From a virus, in the IMG/VR virus record IMGVR_UViG_3300048694_000100, positions 1-40,164 of that record: a stretch of 40,164 bases of DNA; one strand, written 5' to 3'. Position numbers and translations under genes: made by a program. A model generated the notes under the pieces. That model was not told the origin of the DNA. It worked only from the letters and a program-made list of their open reading frames with translations, and made no database searches. Shown here one piece after another: positions 1 to 8,112 of the stretch. Numbering within the stretch: the stretch's first letter is position 1; the number at the start of each line of letters is the position of its first letter.

Positions 1-177
1 TTTAAGTAGCGATGAATAAACAAGTAACGAATCTTGACCGCCATATTCGGCAGTTCGCAGGTAAAACGAAACGGCGCTCGCAGTTTGTCCTAAGCGTTCG
101 TATTCAACCGCAACATCAAAGTTCTTCTGTGGGTCAAACGGCGCACTTGATAGGTCTGAAATTAGTTCGGATATCAT
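1..177 (-). CDS. TPR-like protein, 5' part (full copy at 39468-40022)
   Basis: This is the first 59 codons of the 184-residue gene that is complete at the other end of the window, cut by the window edge. Its ATG (complement of 175-177) overlaps the TGA of the upstream GH130-like gene as ATGA. The Shine-Dalgarno GGAGG lies inside that gene's last codons. One silent base differs from the complete copy. It is not a separate gene. Confidence 0.85.
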   Translation of the reverse strand, partial: MISELISDLSSAPFDPQKNFDVAVEYERLGQTASAVSFYLRTAEYGGQDSLLVYSSLLK

Positions 178-319
178 AAAGCCTCCATAATTAAATCTTC
201 TACAACTACTTTTGGTACACGCAAAATAAACGCGGCGTTATCTTGCATACTAAAGGTGAGCAATAAATCATCATCTAACTTAGTTGCTCCTACGCAGAAT
301 TCAATGCGAGCATCTAGAA
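1..319. repeat. Terminal redundancy, left copy (matches 39846-40164)
   Basis: The first 319 bases match the last 319 bases at a constant offset of 39845. I see two differences: C at 127 versus T at 39972, and G at 255 versus A at 40100. Both fall in third codon positions of minus-strand genes and are silent (Gln CAG/CAA and Thr ACC/ACT). This indicates a circular or circularly permuted genome of about 39,845 bp whose ends were read from slightly different population members. An exact physical terminal repeat would be expected to be identical. Confidence 0.9.
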
Positions 320-1148
320 ACGAAAACTCGTTAGATGCGCCGATTAAGTTAAATTGGTCATCCCAGACTAATAGGCGATGACGATAAATAGCATCTTTCT
401 GTTCTAGGTAATTCTTAAACAGATTAACTTCGTGGGTTATACAGATATACATATTGCCCCAACGGATTAACTGGCTAGAGCCTCGTTGGTCTTTATCAAA
501 AGGCACATTAGGTTGTCTAACTGATATCTGTTCGGTTTCAGGCTCGTCAGGATTAGCCTTGACTATCTCAGTTGGCGATGTCCACTTGATAAAGTGATAT
601 GGCTTATCGTTAATCGGATACCAATTCTTTTCGCAATATGAACTATCAGGTTCAGGCGCAGGAATACGAACTCGATGAACTTCCTTAACGCTCCAATTAG
701 ATTTATCAATCTCAACGCGTGAATACTCCATACGCCCTGTTCCGATTGTGTCGGTATCTCGGCGAACGCCAACAAGATAATAATCGCCATCCCATTGAAC
801 AAGGCGAGCATCTTCTAGGCCGACAAATTCCCAAATAGGTTGATGCAAATTAAGCATTTCAACTTTAGCGTAATCAGTAATTGCCAAATCTTTATTAAGA
901 CGGCATACATAGTTTTCTGTAACTAATCGTTGGTCAGATTCAGGATGCAGATAAGACAACGGCCCCCATCTTGAAGGGAATCGTTGTTCGTTTTCAGAGT
1001 GGTAAAGCGTGTAGTTCACTACTCGAAGATTGACCAAGATTTCGTTGTCGGAATCAATAAATACACTTGGGTTCATTGCGCCAAAAGTATCAATTACTAA
1101 TGGTGCTAATTTCCCGCCAAACTTAACAGCCTTCTCAACTAAATTCAT
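174..1148 (-). CDS. GH130-like glycosidase/phosphorylase-fold protein
   Basis: A 324-residue protein and first gene of the minus-strand operon. It reads like a beta-propeller sugar-active protein of the GH130 (mannoside phosphorylase) type: an N-terminal NPSVF segment, GLEDARLVQWDGDYYLVG around residues 110-127, then KNWYPI near residue 175, and further strands ending in an acidic-hydrophobic tail. GH130 enzymes use an EDPR-type motif at the position of EDAR here, so catalysis is plausible but unproven. Downstream it is coupled by ATGA to a TPR-like protein and then an FkbM methyltransferase, which suggests joint work on a surface glycan. No Shine-Dalgarno precedes the ATG, but TATGAT lies six bases upstream, so the mRNA is probably leaderless. 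Family assignment is moderate. Confidence 0.6.
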   Translation of the reverse strand: MNLVEKAVKFGGKLAPLVIDTFGAMNPSVFIDSDNEILVNLRVVNYTLYHSENEQRFPSRWGPLSYLHPESDQRLVTENYVCRLNKDLAITDYAKVEMLNLHQPIWEFVGLEDARLVQWDGDYYLVGVRRDTDTIGTGRMEYSRVEIDKSNWSVKEVHRVRIPAPEPDSSYCEKNWYPINDKPYHFIKWTSPTEIVKANPDEPETEQISVRQPNVPFDKDQRGSSQLIRWGNMYICITHEVNLFKNYLEQKDAIYRHRLLVWDDQFNLIGASNEFSFLDARIEFCVGATKLDDDLLLTFSMQDNAAFILRVPKVVVEDLIMEAL

Positions 1149-1154
1149 AAACGA

Positions 1155-1160
1155 ATCATA
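1155..1160 (-). promoter_or_regulatory. Leaderless-type -10 box TATGAT for the minus operon
   Basis: On the minus strand TATGAT ends six bases before the ATG at 1148, with no Shine-Dalgarno between. Transcription would start at or next to the start codon. The same spacing occurs before the genes at 18345 and 20560. It sits in the 25-bp divergent gap facing the portal gene. Confidence 0.55.
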
Positions 1161-1173
1161 CTAGGAGATATAG

Positions 1174-3018
1174 ATGGGATTACTTGACCGCTTCGCAAAG
1201 CGCGTAGCCGCAGAGATTGAAAAAGCCCCAAATCTCCCTGCTGGTAGTGGCATTATGACCGAACAACAAATGCGCCAAGCCGGAGGAATTGCACAAACAC
1301 AATACGGTTACGGAACATCAACACCACTTCCAAGAAATCCATTATTAGCATCAGTTCCATTTGCTCCGGGATTACCTTTAATACCGGGCGCACTTAATCC
1401 ATTAAATCCTGAAACTGGCAGACCTGCTCCACGCCGTTACGAATATTTAGTTGCGCAGAACATCAATGTAACCGAGAACCGCCTAGTGCCATTTAAGACA
1501 CTAAGAGCCGCCGCAGACCAAATAGACATCCTGCGCCGTTGCATTGAAGTACGGAAGGCCAAAATTACTGGACTAGATTGGGATATCGTTTTATCAGATT
1601 CCGCAACTGAAAGAATTGTTGCAGAAGCCGGAGCAGATAATCATCTTCGCGCTATGGCAGATGCTAGAGAAAAATTTACTGACGAGATTGCTCGTATGCG
1701 AAAGTTTTGGGAAACTCCTGACCCTGCTAACGGCCTTTCATTTGTTGATTGGCTTAATATGGCAATGGAAGAAATTGATGTTCTTGATGCGTGGGCTATT
1801 TGGCCACAATCAACAGTTGGCGGAGATATTCGCGGATTACAAATTCTTGATGGTTCAACAATTAAGCCTTTACTAGATGATAGAGGTATGCGACCAGACC
1901 CTTCTGTTGGTCCTGCGTTCCAACAAATTCTGTACGGCTTTCCTCGTTCAGAATTCAATGCAACAGTTGATGATGAAGCCGCAGATGGCGAATTTACTTC
2001 TGATGAAATTGCTTATCTTGTTCGCAATCGCCGTGCTAATAGCGTTTATGGTTATTCACCAGTAGAGCGCGCACTTCCTCTTGCAGATATCTATCTTCGC
2101 CGCCAACAATGGCTACGCGCTGAATTTACTGATGGCACAATGCCTAAGTCATTTATGGAATTGCCTGCTGATATCAACTTAACACCAGAGCAGATTCGTC
2201 AATACGAAAACATTTACAATGATGATTTGGCTGGACAAACAGAGCAACGCAATCGCTTAAGAATTCTTGTACCGGGTGGAAAATTATCAAATGACCCGGG
2301 ATACTCAGAGAAGTTCAACGATAAGTTAGATGATTATTTAATCACTTCTATCACGGGTCACTTCGGCGTTCTACCAAGTGAAATTGGATTTAGCGCTAAG
2401 ACCGGACTTGGTGGAAGTGGACATCAACAAGGCGAAGCAGAAGCCGCAGAAACTATCGGCATTATTCCAACTGCTCGTTGGGTATCACAAATGATTTCTA
2501 ATCTTTCATATCGTTGGCTAGGTATGCCACGCGAACTTGAATTTAAGTTAATGCCAAGCGAGCGAGTTAATGATGCTGATTTGGCTAAGCGTGATGATAT
2601 TCGTACACGCAATGGTTCAAAAACAGTTAATGAAAACCGCGCTGAATTAGGTTTGCCATTACTTGATACACCAGAAGCAGATATGCCTGTATTCGTTGCA
2701 GGTCAAAGCGTATTCTTGTTCTCACCTGATGGTATGGTTGCGGCCGGAACATCAATGGATGAAAACGGAAATGTTAATGAAGAAGAACCTGCTCCTACTC
2801 AACCAGAAACACAGCAACCGCAACAACCAGAACCTAAAGAACAACAAGCAAAAGATGAAATTAAATCTTTTATTCGTTGGATTCGTAAGGGCAACGCTAA
2901 TCGTTCTTTTAATTTTGAATCTGTTGAGGATACTTACGCAGAAGTTCTTAACAAGTTTGTTGAAGCCAAAGATTTAGACGGAGCGCGCTGGTACGCTGAA
3001 CGCTATTTGGGGTTGTAA
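1174..3018 (+). CDS. Phage portal protein
   Basis: A 614-residue portal, the ring at the packaging vertex through which terminase pumps DNA. Visible hallmarks are the segment around residues 115-140 (DILRRCIEVRKAKITGLDWD), the stem region with YLVRNRRANSVYGYSPVERAL near residue 290, and the GGKL and ITGHFGVLP stretches around residues 370-400. The C-terminus from about residue 530 is a Glu/Pro/Gln-rich linker followed by a small helical tail, an extension beyond the core portal fold. Start is set by AGGAGA at 1164-1169 before the ATG. Its TAA shares a base with the ATG of the MuF gene (TAATG), the usual portal-MuF order. Confidence 0.9.
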   Translation: MGLLDRFAKRVAAEIEKAPNLPAGSGIMTEQQMRQAGGIAQTQYGYGTSTPLPRNPLLASVPFAPGLPLIPGALNPLNPETGRPAPRRYEYLVAQNINVTENRLVPFKTLRAAADQIDILRRCIEVRKAKITGLDWDIVLSDSATERIVAEAGADNHLRAMADAREKFTDEIARMRKFWETPDPANGLSFVDWLNMAMEEIDVLDAWAIWPQSTVGGDIRGLQILDGSTIKPLLDDRGMRPDPSVGPAFQQILYGFPRSEFNATVDDEAADGEFTSDEIAYLVRNRRANSVYGYSPVERALPLADIYLRRQQWLRAEFTDGTMPKSFMELPADINLTPEQIRQYENIYNDDLAGQTEQRNRLRILVPGGKLSNDPGYSEKFNDKLDDYLITSITGHFGVLPSEIGFSAKTGLGGSGHQQGEAEAAETIGIIPTARWVSQMISNLSYRWLGMPRELEFKLMPSERVNDADLAKRDDIRTRNGSKTVNENRAELGLPLLDTPEADMPVFVAGQSVFLFSPDGMVAAGTSMDENGNVNEEEPAPTQPETQQPQQPEPKEQQAKDEIKSFIRWIRKGNANRSFNFESVEDTYAEVLNKFVEAKDLDGARWYAERYLGL

Positions 3019-4214
3019 TGAATCGCCAAATACAAGGCGCTAAAACTAGATTATTTGCTTCACACGCAGATAAGATTCGTGCCGCTTTTCAAAACGCTTT
3101 TGATGCAGATGCAATCGCACAATCATTTGCTGAAACTCATCCTGCTGGCGGTTCTATTGAGCCACAAATGGCAAGAGATTGGGTTAGAATCCACGCGCAC
3201 CTAGATAAGAAAGAACTAGGCGAAGCACTTAAAAAGGCTTATGCAGATGGCTGGGTATTCGGTTCAGATTTAGCACAATATAACTTGGCTAATCGCAAAA
3301 CAACCAAGGCTCCTAAAGTCGGAGTTGTTGATTGGAATACTTGGAAAGCCGGCAATCGCGGTGCATCACAACTGCTAAAGCCTAAAGGCGGATTGCAAAC
3401 ACTTCTTGATAGTCGCGGAATCGTTATCGAAGGAATTACTAACACAAAGTTAGACCGTATTGGAACTGTTCTATCTGCGGCGCTTGCACAAGGCGTAACA
3501 CCTAAAGAAGTTTCAGTTATGGTGGACCAAGTAGTCAATGACCCACAACAGGCTTTAGTAATCGCTCAAACTGAAATGAGCCGAGCAGTAGTTCAATCTG
3601 AATTACAGGATTACCGAACATCAGGCGTTGAAATGCTTGAGTGGTTAGTTGCTGACCCTTGCGATGATTGCGCTGATAATGAAGATGCTTCACCAATATC
3701 AATTGATGATTCTTGGCCTAATGGAGATGCACCTGTTCATCCAAACTGTATGTGCGACATTGCACCTTACAGCGTTTCAGGCGATATTGAATTAGGTGTA
3801 ATGCCAGAAATTGTTAAAATGGTTCCTTCAGAATTAGAAGAAGAACGCGCATTATCTCGCTTAAAGATTTTGCCTAATCCAACAGATTACCCAGATGATT
3901 TAGACCCTGAAAAATTGGTTGAATCACCTTGGGCGATTACTGAGCAATTTACTATTGACCCGAACATTTGGGATGAAGCGGAATTGGCACTTGTTGGATT
4001 TCACGAACTAACTGCAACAGATAAATTCTTACGCCGTAAGAAAGTAAAACAACACATCAAAGCGATGGGTCAAGCGATTACACAATATCGCTCCTTCGCA
4101 CTTGTTATTGAACGCGATAATGAACTCATCATTATTGACGGACATCATCGCTTAGCCGCGATGTGGTTGCTCGGTATGACCGATGCACCTGTTTGGCTCG
4201 CAAAGGAGAAATAA
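3018..4214 (+). CDS. MuF-like head morphogenesis protein with C-terminal ParB-like domain
   Basis: A 398-residue protein. Residues ~100-250 carry the MuF minor-head signature: QTEMSRAVVQSE, then paired cysteines DPCDDCADNEDA and HPNCMCDI near residues 215-245. Residues ~300-398 form a second domain ending in IIIDGHHRLAAMW (D374, H376, H377, R378), the DGxHR motif of ParB/sulfiredoxin-fold domains. MuF proteins join portal and capsid during assembly, and some families carry ParB-like or toxin domains at this place. Whether this tail is an injected nuclease/NTPase effector or structural cannot be told here. It overlaps portal upstream and the 4214 gene downstream by one base each. Confidence 0.85.
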   Translation: MNRQIQGAKTRLFASHADKIRAAFQNAFDADAIAQSFAETHPAGGSIEPQMARDWVRIHAHLDKKELGEALKKAYADGWVFGSDLAQYNLANRKTTKAPKVGVVDWNTWKAGNRGASQLLKPKGGLQTLLDSRGIVIEGITNTKLDRIGTVLSAALAQGVTPKEVSVMVDQVVNDPQQALVIAQTEMSRAVVQSELQDYRTSGVEMLEWLVADPCDDCADNEDASPISIDDSWPNGDAPVHPNCMCDIAPYSVSGDIELGVMPEIVKMVPSELEEERALSRLKILPNPTDYPDDLDPEKLVESPWAITEQFTIDPNIWDEAELALVGFHELTATDKFLRRKKVKQHIKAMGQAITQYRSFALVIERDNELIIIDGHHRLAAMWLLGMTDAPVWLAKEK

Positions 4215-4492
4215 TGGCACTAAATCACAACACAGTAACACTTGGCACAACCGCAAAGATACTTGTAAAAGTTCCTAGCGGCGCTGGAAAGGTCAATGTT
4301 TATATCTCTAATAATGATGCAAGCAATGACTTTTTCATCGGTGCTTCAACTGTTACCTCATCAGGAGCAACTCAAGGTTTCCGCGTTCCTAAATCAACTA
4401 ATGTTCAATTACAAGTAGATGGCGGAGATACTATCTATGCAATCAGCGCAGCAGGAACACCAACAGGTTCAGTTCTCTGGTTTGGCAACTAA
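4214..4492 (+). CDS. Small beta-rich structural protein
   Basis: A 92-residue protein starting MALNHNTVTLG. It is rich in Thr, Val, Gly and Asn in alternating strand-like patterns (KVNVYISNN, FFIGASTVTSS, NVQLQVDGGDTIYA), like a small beta sandwich or jelly roll. It has no membrane segment or cysteines. The start at 4214 is chosen because AAAGGAGAAATA gives a good ribosome site and the ATG overlaps the MuF stop; an upstream in-frame ATG at 4163 lies inside the MuF gene. Position between MuF and protease suggests a head decoration or accessory protein, which is inference. Confidence 0.7.
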   Translation: MALNHNTVTLGTTAKILVKVPSGAGKVNVYISNNDASNDFFIGASTVTSSGATQGFRVPKSTNVQLQVDGGDTIYAISAAGTPTGSVLWFGN

Positions 4493-4508
4493 CAGAAAAG
4501 GAAAATAG

Positions 4509-6104
4509 ATGAATAAAGATTTTGCTTATGCTTATGCCGAACTTGTAAAGGCTGATAAGCACGATGACGGCACAATGACCGTTTATGGTAAGGCAACAGA
4601 CGATACTTTAGATTTAGACCAACAGATTTGCGACCCAACTTGGCTTGATACTGCAATGCCACAATGGTTCAAATCAGGTGGCAACATCCGTGAAATGCAC
4701 ACATCAATTGCAGCAGGAGTGGCAAAAGAATATGAAAAGAAAAATGATGGTCATTATATTAGCGCTCTCGTTGTGGACCCTCTTTCGGTTAAGAAAGTTG
4801 AAAACGGAGTTCTTAAGGGATTCTCAATAGGAATCAAATCACCACGCGTTGTACGCGATACAAAAGCAGTTAATGGGCGAATCGTTGATGGTCAAATCAT
4901 CGAAGTATCTCTAGTAGATAGACCTGCTAATCCTGCGGCCAAGTTAATTATGGCAAAGAGTGTTGAAGGGGAATCATCCTTAGTTCAGGTTGAGGAACTT
5001 CACGAATACAAAGCACCAACTCCTACTGATGTGTTCAAGCGCGAGTTCTCTGATGAACAACGCGAACGGATGGCAGATGCAGGAACGGCGATGCCTGACG
5101 GGTCATACCCAATCGCCAACAAGGAGGATTTGAAGAACGCGATTCAAGCATTTGGTCGCGCAAAAAATCCTGCAAAAGTAAAACAACACATCATCCGCCG
5201 CGCTCGCGCATTGGGCGCAACGGACTTACTACCTGAGAAATGGAACAAATCAATGAATAAAGCAGAAAAACTCATTGAGCGTGCCAAGTCCGTTGGGTCT
5301 GAATTATCTAAGTTCGACCAAGCGACTTTCGATGCCGCTCGCACCGCAATCGCTCAATTATTTATTGTCGAGGCTAATGAATTAGCAAACGGCGAAGATG
5401 AGCGCGATTCATTTGAACATCTATTAGATGCTCTTGATGGTCTAATGGATTGGTATGAAAACGAAGCCGATGAAGGAGAAGTACCTGGTATGGATGCAAA
5501 TATGATTGAACTAGGCTCTAAAGCCGATGTTGTAAAGAGCGAAGAAGATTCTTGCGATTGCGAAGATTGCGCTGATAAGTGCGATAAGGATTGCAAGTGC
5601 TTCAAGTCTGAATCTGTTGATGCAGATAAGTCAGTAGAAACTCCTGCCGAAGAAGTAGCAGTTGAAGAAACTCCTGCAGTAGTTGAAGAAAAATCTGCTG
5701 ATGCAGAAGTAGTAGTTGAAGAAACTACCGAAGAAAATAAGGATTCTGATGTTGCAACATCAGAGGCAACTTCTATCGAGGAAGTTGTAGCAGAAGCCGT
5801 TAAGAGTGCTATGGAATCGCTGAAAGCCGAGATTGATTCTCTGCGCGCGGATAAAGAGGCCGCCACAGAAAAGTCAGTAAAACTTGAAGCCGAATTAGCA
5901 ACGGCACTAACAAAAACAGTTGCAGGTGGGCCAAAGCGCACCGCGACAAAGCAACCAACACAATCAAACGAGTATCTCGTTAAAGCCGCAACTTTCAAAG
6001 CCAAGGCCGAAGCGACTACCGATGCAACACTTCGCAAGGGTTATATGGCCCTATATGAGGAAGCCTCAGCAAAAGCCAACCAACCAGTAGAAGATGTTGA
6101 ATAA
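4509..6104 (+). CDS. Prohead protease fused to scaffold-like domain
   Basis: A 531-residue protein just upstream of the capsid gene. Residues 1-145 look like a prohead serine protease: H64 in IREMHTS, S106 in GFSIGIKSP, and E132 in IEVSLVDRPANP match the His-Ser-acid pattern. Residues ~176-246 form a second conserved block (FSDEQRERMADAGTAMPDGSY) also seen in actinophage capsid operons. Residues ~250-470 are very acidic, and a coiled coil follows around 430-470 (AEIDSLRADKEAATEK), suiting a scaffold that the protease cleaves off. Unusual is a cluster of six cysteines at residues 349-364 (CDCEDCADKCDKDCKC), a possible metal site. Start follows AAAAGGAAAATAG. Confidence 0.85.
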   Translation: MNKDFAYAYAELVKADKHDDGTMTVYGKATDDTLDLDQQICDPTWLDTAMPQWFKSGGNIREMHTSIAAGVAKEYEKKNDGHYISALVVDPLSVKKVENGVLKGFSIGIKSPRVVRDTKAVNGRIVDGQIIEVSLVDRPANPAAKLIMAKSVEGESSLVQVEELHEYKAPTPTDVFKREFSDEQRERMADAGTAMPDGSYPIANKEDLKNAIQAFGRAKNPAKVKQHIIRRARALGATDLLPEKWNKSMNKAEKLIERAKSVGSELSKFDQATFDAARTAIAQLFIVEANELANGEDERDSFEHLLDALDGLMDWYENEADEGEVPGMDANMIELGSKADVVKSEEDSCDCEDCADKCDKDCKCFKSESVDADKSVETPAEEVAVEETPAVVEEKSADAEVVVEETTEENKDSDVATSEATSIEEVVAEAVKSAMESLKAEIDSLRADKEAATEKSVKLEAELATALTKTVAGGPKRTATKQPTQSNEYLVKAATFKAKAEATTDATLRKGYMALYEEASAKANQPVEDVE

Positions 6105-6129
6105 CACCTTAACGAAAGGAAACGCTTAA

Positions 6130-7791
6130 ATGGCACAAATGCCTAAAGCAACAGACCTATTCGGAGATGTTAAGCCTAAGAAAGCAGCAGAACTACAAGA
6201 TGCATATCTTGGAGAACTAAACAAGTCTTTCTCAAACGCTTCAACAACACCGGGTCAAGTACCACAAGCAGATGCCGCTTCACAAATTGAAGCGCTTGTT
6301 GCTAACAAATCTCTATCAGCAGATGCAGTAAGTTCATTAAACAATGCACTTGCAGCACAACGCACCGCTACTGCGGATATTGCTAAGGACATCAGCCTTA
6401 CAACTCCACTTAGCACATCTTTCGCTGCTTTCGACTTGGAAGCACCTGCGAAACTTCTAACACCTCGCCCAACTCCTCTACGCAACAAGATTGTTCGTAA
6501 GAAGGGTGTCGGTACTTCTCACCGTGTAAAGCGCGTAACTGGTTACACAGGTACAGGTACAGGTGGACAAGGACAAATCTGGCCGGGAATCACAGAATCT
6601 ACAACTACTGCTTTTGGTTCAATCAACTTTGAGCGTGGTCCAAAGATTTCTTACACCGCAGATGATTTGGTACTACCTTACAACTCATACTCACTATCAG
6701 ATAGCGTTTCATTTGACGCTAACTTCTCAGGCCTTGGATACCAAGACCTACGCCAACTATCATCAACTTCTACCCTTTATGCAACAATGCTAATGGAAGA
6801 AAGAATGATGCTTATGGCTCGCGGAACTGCATCAGGTTATTCAGGCGCTCTAACAGCACCTACAATTACTGTAACAGCCGCAACAACACCAACAGGTGCT
6901 TCAAACATCGCAGACAACACCTACTATGTAGCGGTTACTGCTGATGCTGGTGTATCTGGTTCTGGTTTCGGTGAATCAGTTCTTTCATCAATCACAACAG
7001 GTGTCGCAACCTCAGGACAATCTCTAAAGATTGTTGTTTCTTCTGCAATCACAGGCGCACTTGGTTACAATGTTTATGTTGGAACCACAACAGGTGCGGC
7101 TAACCTTAAGTTCGTTGGAAAGATTAACTCACTAACAGGTTATGTTGTTGGTGCAGTTGGTTCTACTTCTGGCGATGTGCTTGCTTTCTCAACAACAGGT
7201 GCGGCTGCTTCTCGCGCATCATCTGATACATCTGCTTTCGCAACAGGATATGACGGAATTCTTCCAACAGTTCTTGGTGCTAACTCAGGTTTCAACAACA
7301 ACATTGCTTCTACCTTCTCTACCTCAAATCCGGGCGTAGAATTCCAAAAGGTATTTGCTAACCTTTACAACAATGTAAAGGCTGACCCAGATGAAATCTT
7401 GCTTAACGGCGGCGACCGCAAGCAACTTTCAGATGCAATTAAGAACGGCTCAACTGCTAACTATCGTTTGAATCTAACTCAAAATGATGTTGGCGATTAT
7501 GTTGGCGGCGCAGTTATTGGCGGACTACACAACGAAATCAGCGGCAAACTTGTGGACCTAACAGTTCACCCTTGGATGCCTCAAGGCGTTGCTCCTGTAA
7601 TGTCTTACACACTTCCTATTCCTGATACTGAGGTATCTGATGTTTGGGCAGTAATCAATGTTCAAGACTATATGGGAATCCAATGGCCAGTAACTCAGTT
7701 TGCTTATGAGTTCTCAACTTACTATCGCGGAACATTCTTCTGCTACGCACCTGCTTGGAACGGTGCTGTATCAGGAATCGTTGCTGCTTAA
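6130..7791 (+). CDS. Major capsid protein (HK97 fold) with inserted Ig/Fn3-like domain
   Basis: A 553-residue protein directly after the protease/scaffold. An N-terminal helical arm (residues 1-100) is followed by a core with the E-loop-like Gly-rich stretch TGYTGTGTGGQGQIWPG near residue 140 and the conserved-looking DEILLNGGDRKQLSDA segment near residue 420. The C-terminus (VTQFAYEFSTYYRGTFFCYAP) is typical of actinophage capsid proteins. Residues ~240-345 (TITVTAATTPTGASNIADNTYYVAVTA onward, in part) look like an inserted beta-sandwich rich in Thr/Gly with GYNVYVGTTTG, resembling Fn3/Ig-like capsid decorations. Good ribosome site GAAAGGAAACG. A GC-rich hairpin follows. Confidence 0.9.
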   Translation: MAQMPKATDLFGDVKPKKAAELQDAYLGELNKSFSNASTTPGQVPQADAASQIEALVANKSLSADAVSSLNNALAAQRTATADIAKDISLTTPLSTSFAAFDLEAPAKLLTPRPTPLRNKIVRKKGVGTSHRVKRVTGYTGTGTGGQGQIWPGITESTTTAFGSINFERGPKISYTADDLVLPYNSYSLSDSVSFDANFSGLGYQDLRQLSSTSTLYATMLMEERMMLMARGTASGYSGALTAPTITVTAATTPTGASNIADNTYYVAVTADAGVSGSGFGESVLSSITTGVATSGQSLKIVVSSAITGALGYNVYVGTTTGAANLKFVGKINSLTGYVVGAVGSTSGDVLAFSTTGAAASRASSDTSAFATGYDGILPTVLGANSGFNNNIASTFSTSNPGVEFQKVFANLYNNVKADPDEILLNGGDRKQLSDAIKNGSTANYRLNLTQNDVGDYVGGAVIGGLHNEISGKLVDLTVHPWMPQGVAPVMSYTLPIPDTEVSDVWAVINVQDYMGIQWPVTQFAYEFSTYYRGTFFCYAPAWNGAVSGIVAA

Positions 7792-7806
7792 TTAAGTTAA
7801 TCGTGA

Positions 7807-7830
7807 TAGGGGTGGGGAAACCTGCCCCTA
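7807..7830 (+). terminator. Hairpin after the capsid gene
   Basis: TAGGGGTGGG pairs with CCTGCCCCTA around a GAAA loop: ten pairs including two G-T pairs. Only a weak T-rich stretch (TTACTT) follows, so it may be a partial terminator or an mRNA-stabilising 3' end for the abundant capsid transcript. Confidence 0.55.
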
Positions 7831-7848
7831 TTACTTAAGGAAGGAAAT

Positions 7849-8112
7849 ATGGCTAAATTTATCGGTCCTAAAGGTATGGAATCTTTAAGCGTTACAACAT
7901 CACGCGGTAAGAGAGTATTAAATCGGGGCAAAGATGGGTTGTTTGAAGTTAATGACCCAAAGTTACAAAAGAAATTAAAACAAGAAGGCTTAGGCGTTGC
8001 GAGCGCATCAGGCGTACTCGAAAAACCATCAGCAGTTGGCTTCACTTGCAAGAAGTGTGGCTTCGGTTCATTTTTCAAAAAATGCGGAAAGTGTGGAGAA
8101 ATAAATGGCTAA
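7849..8112 (+). CDS. Small head-region protein with C-terminal zinc ribbon
   Basis: An 87-residue basic protein. The first half (FIGPKGMESLSVTTSRGKRV, then FEVNDPKLQKKLKQEGLG) resembles short head proteins that lie between capsid and connector genes. The tail CKKCGFGSFFKKCGKCG has two CxxC pairs that would bind zinc. Ribosome site AAGGAAGG lies seven bases before the ATG. Its end overlaps the start of the connector gene by eight bases. Role unknown; it may fold onto the capsid or help connector docking. Confidence 0.75.
   Translation: MAKFIGPKGMESLSVTTSRGKRVLNRGKDGLFEVNDPKLQKKLKQEGLGVASASGVLEKPSAVGFTCKKCGFGSFFKKCGKCGEING

Noticed and set aside
1-319. Exact T7-like direct terminal repeat
   Set aside because: The two copies differ at two silent positions and the ends fall at arbitrary points within genes, which fits a circular or permuted assembly better.
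5354-6037. Minus-strand open frame (227 codons) opposite the scaffold part
   Set aside because: Ser/Ala-rich mirror of the acidic GAA/GTT-rich scaffold codons; no start signal.
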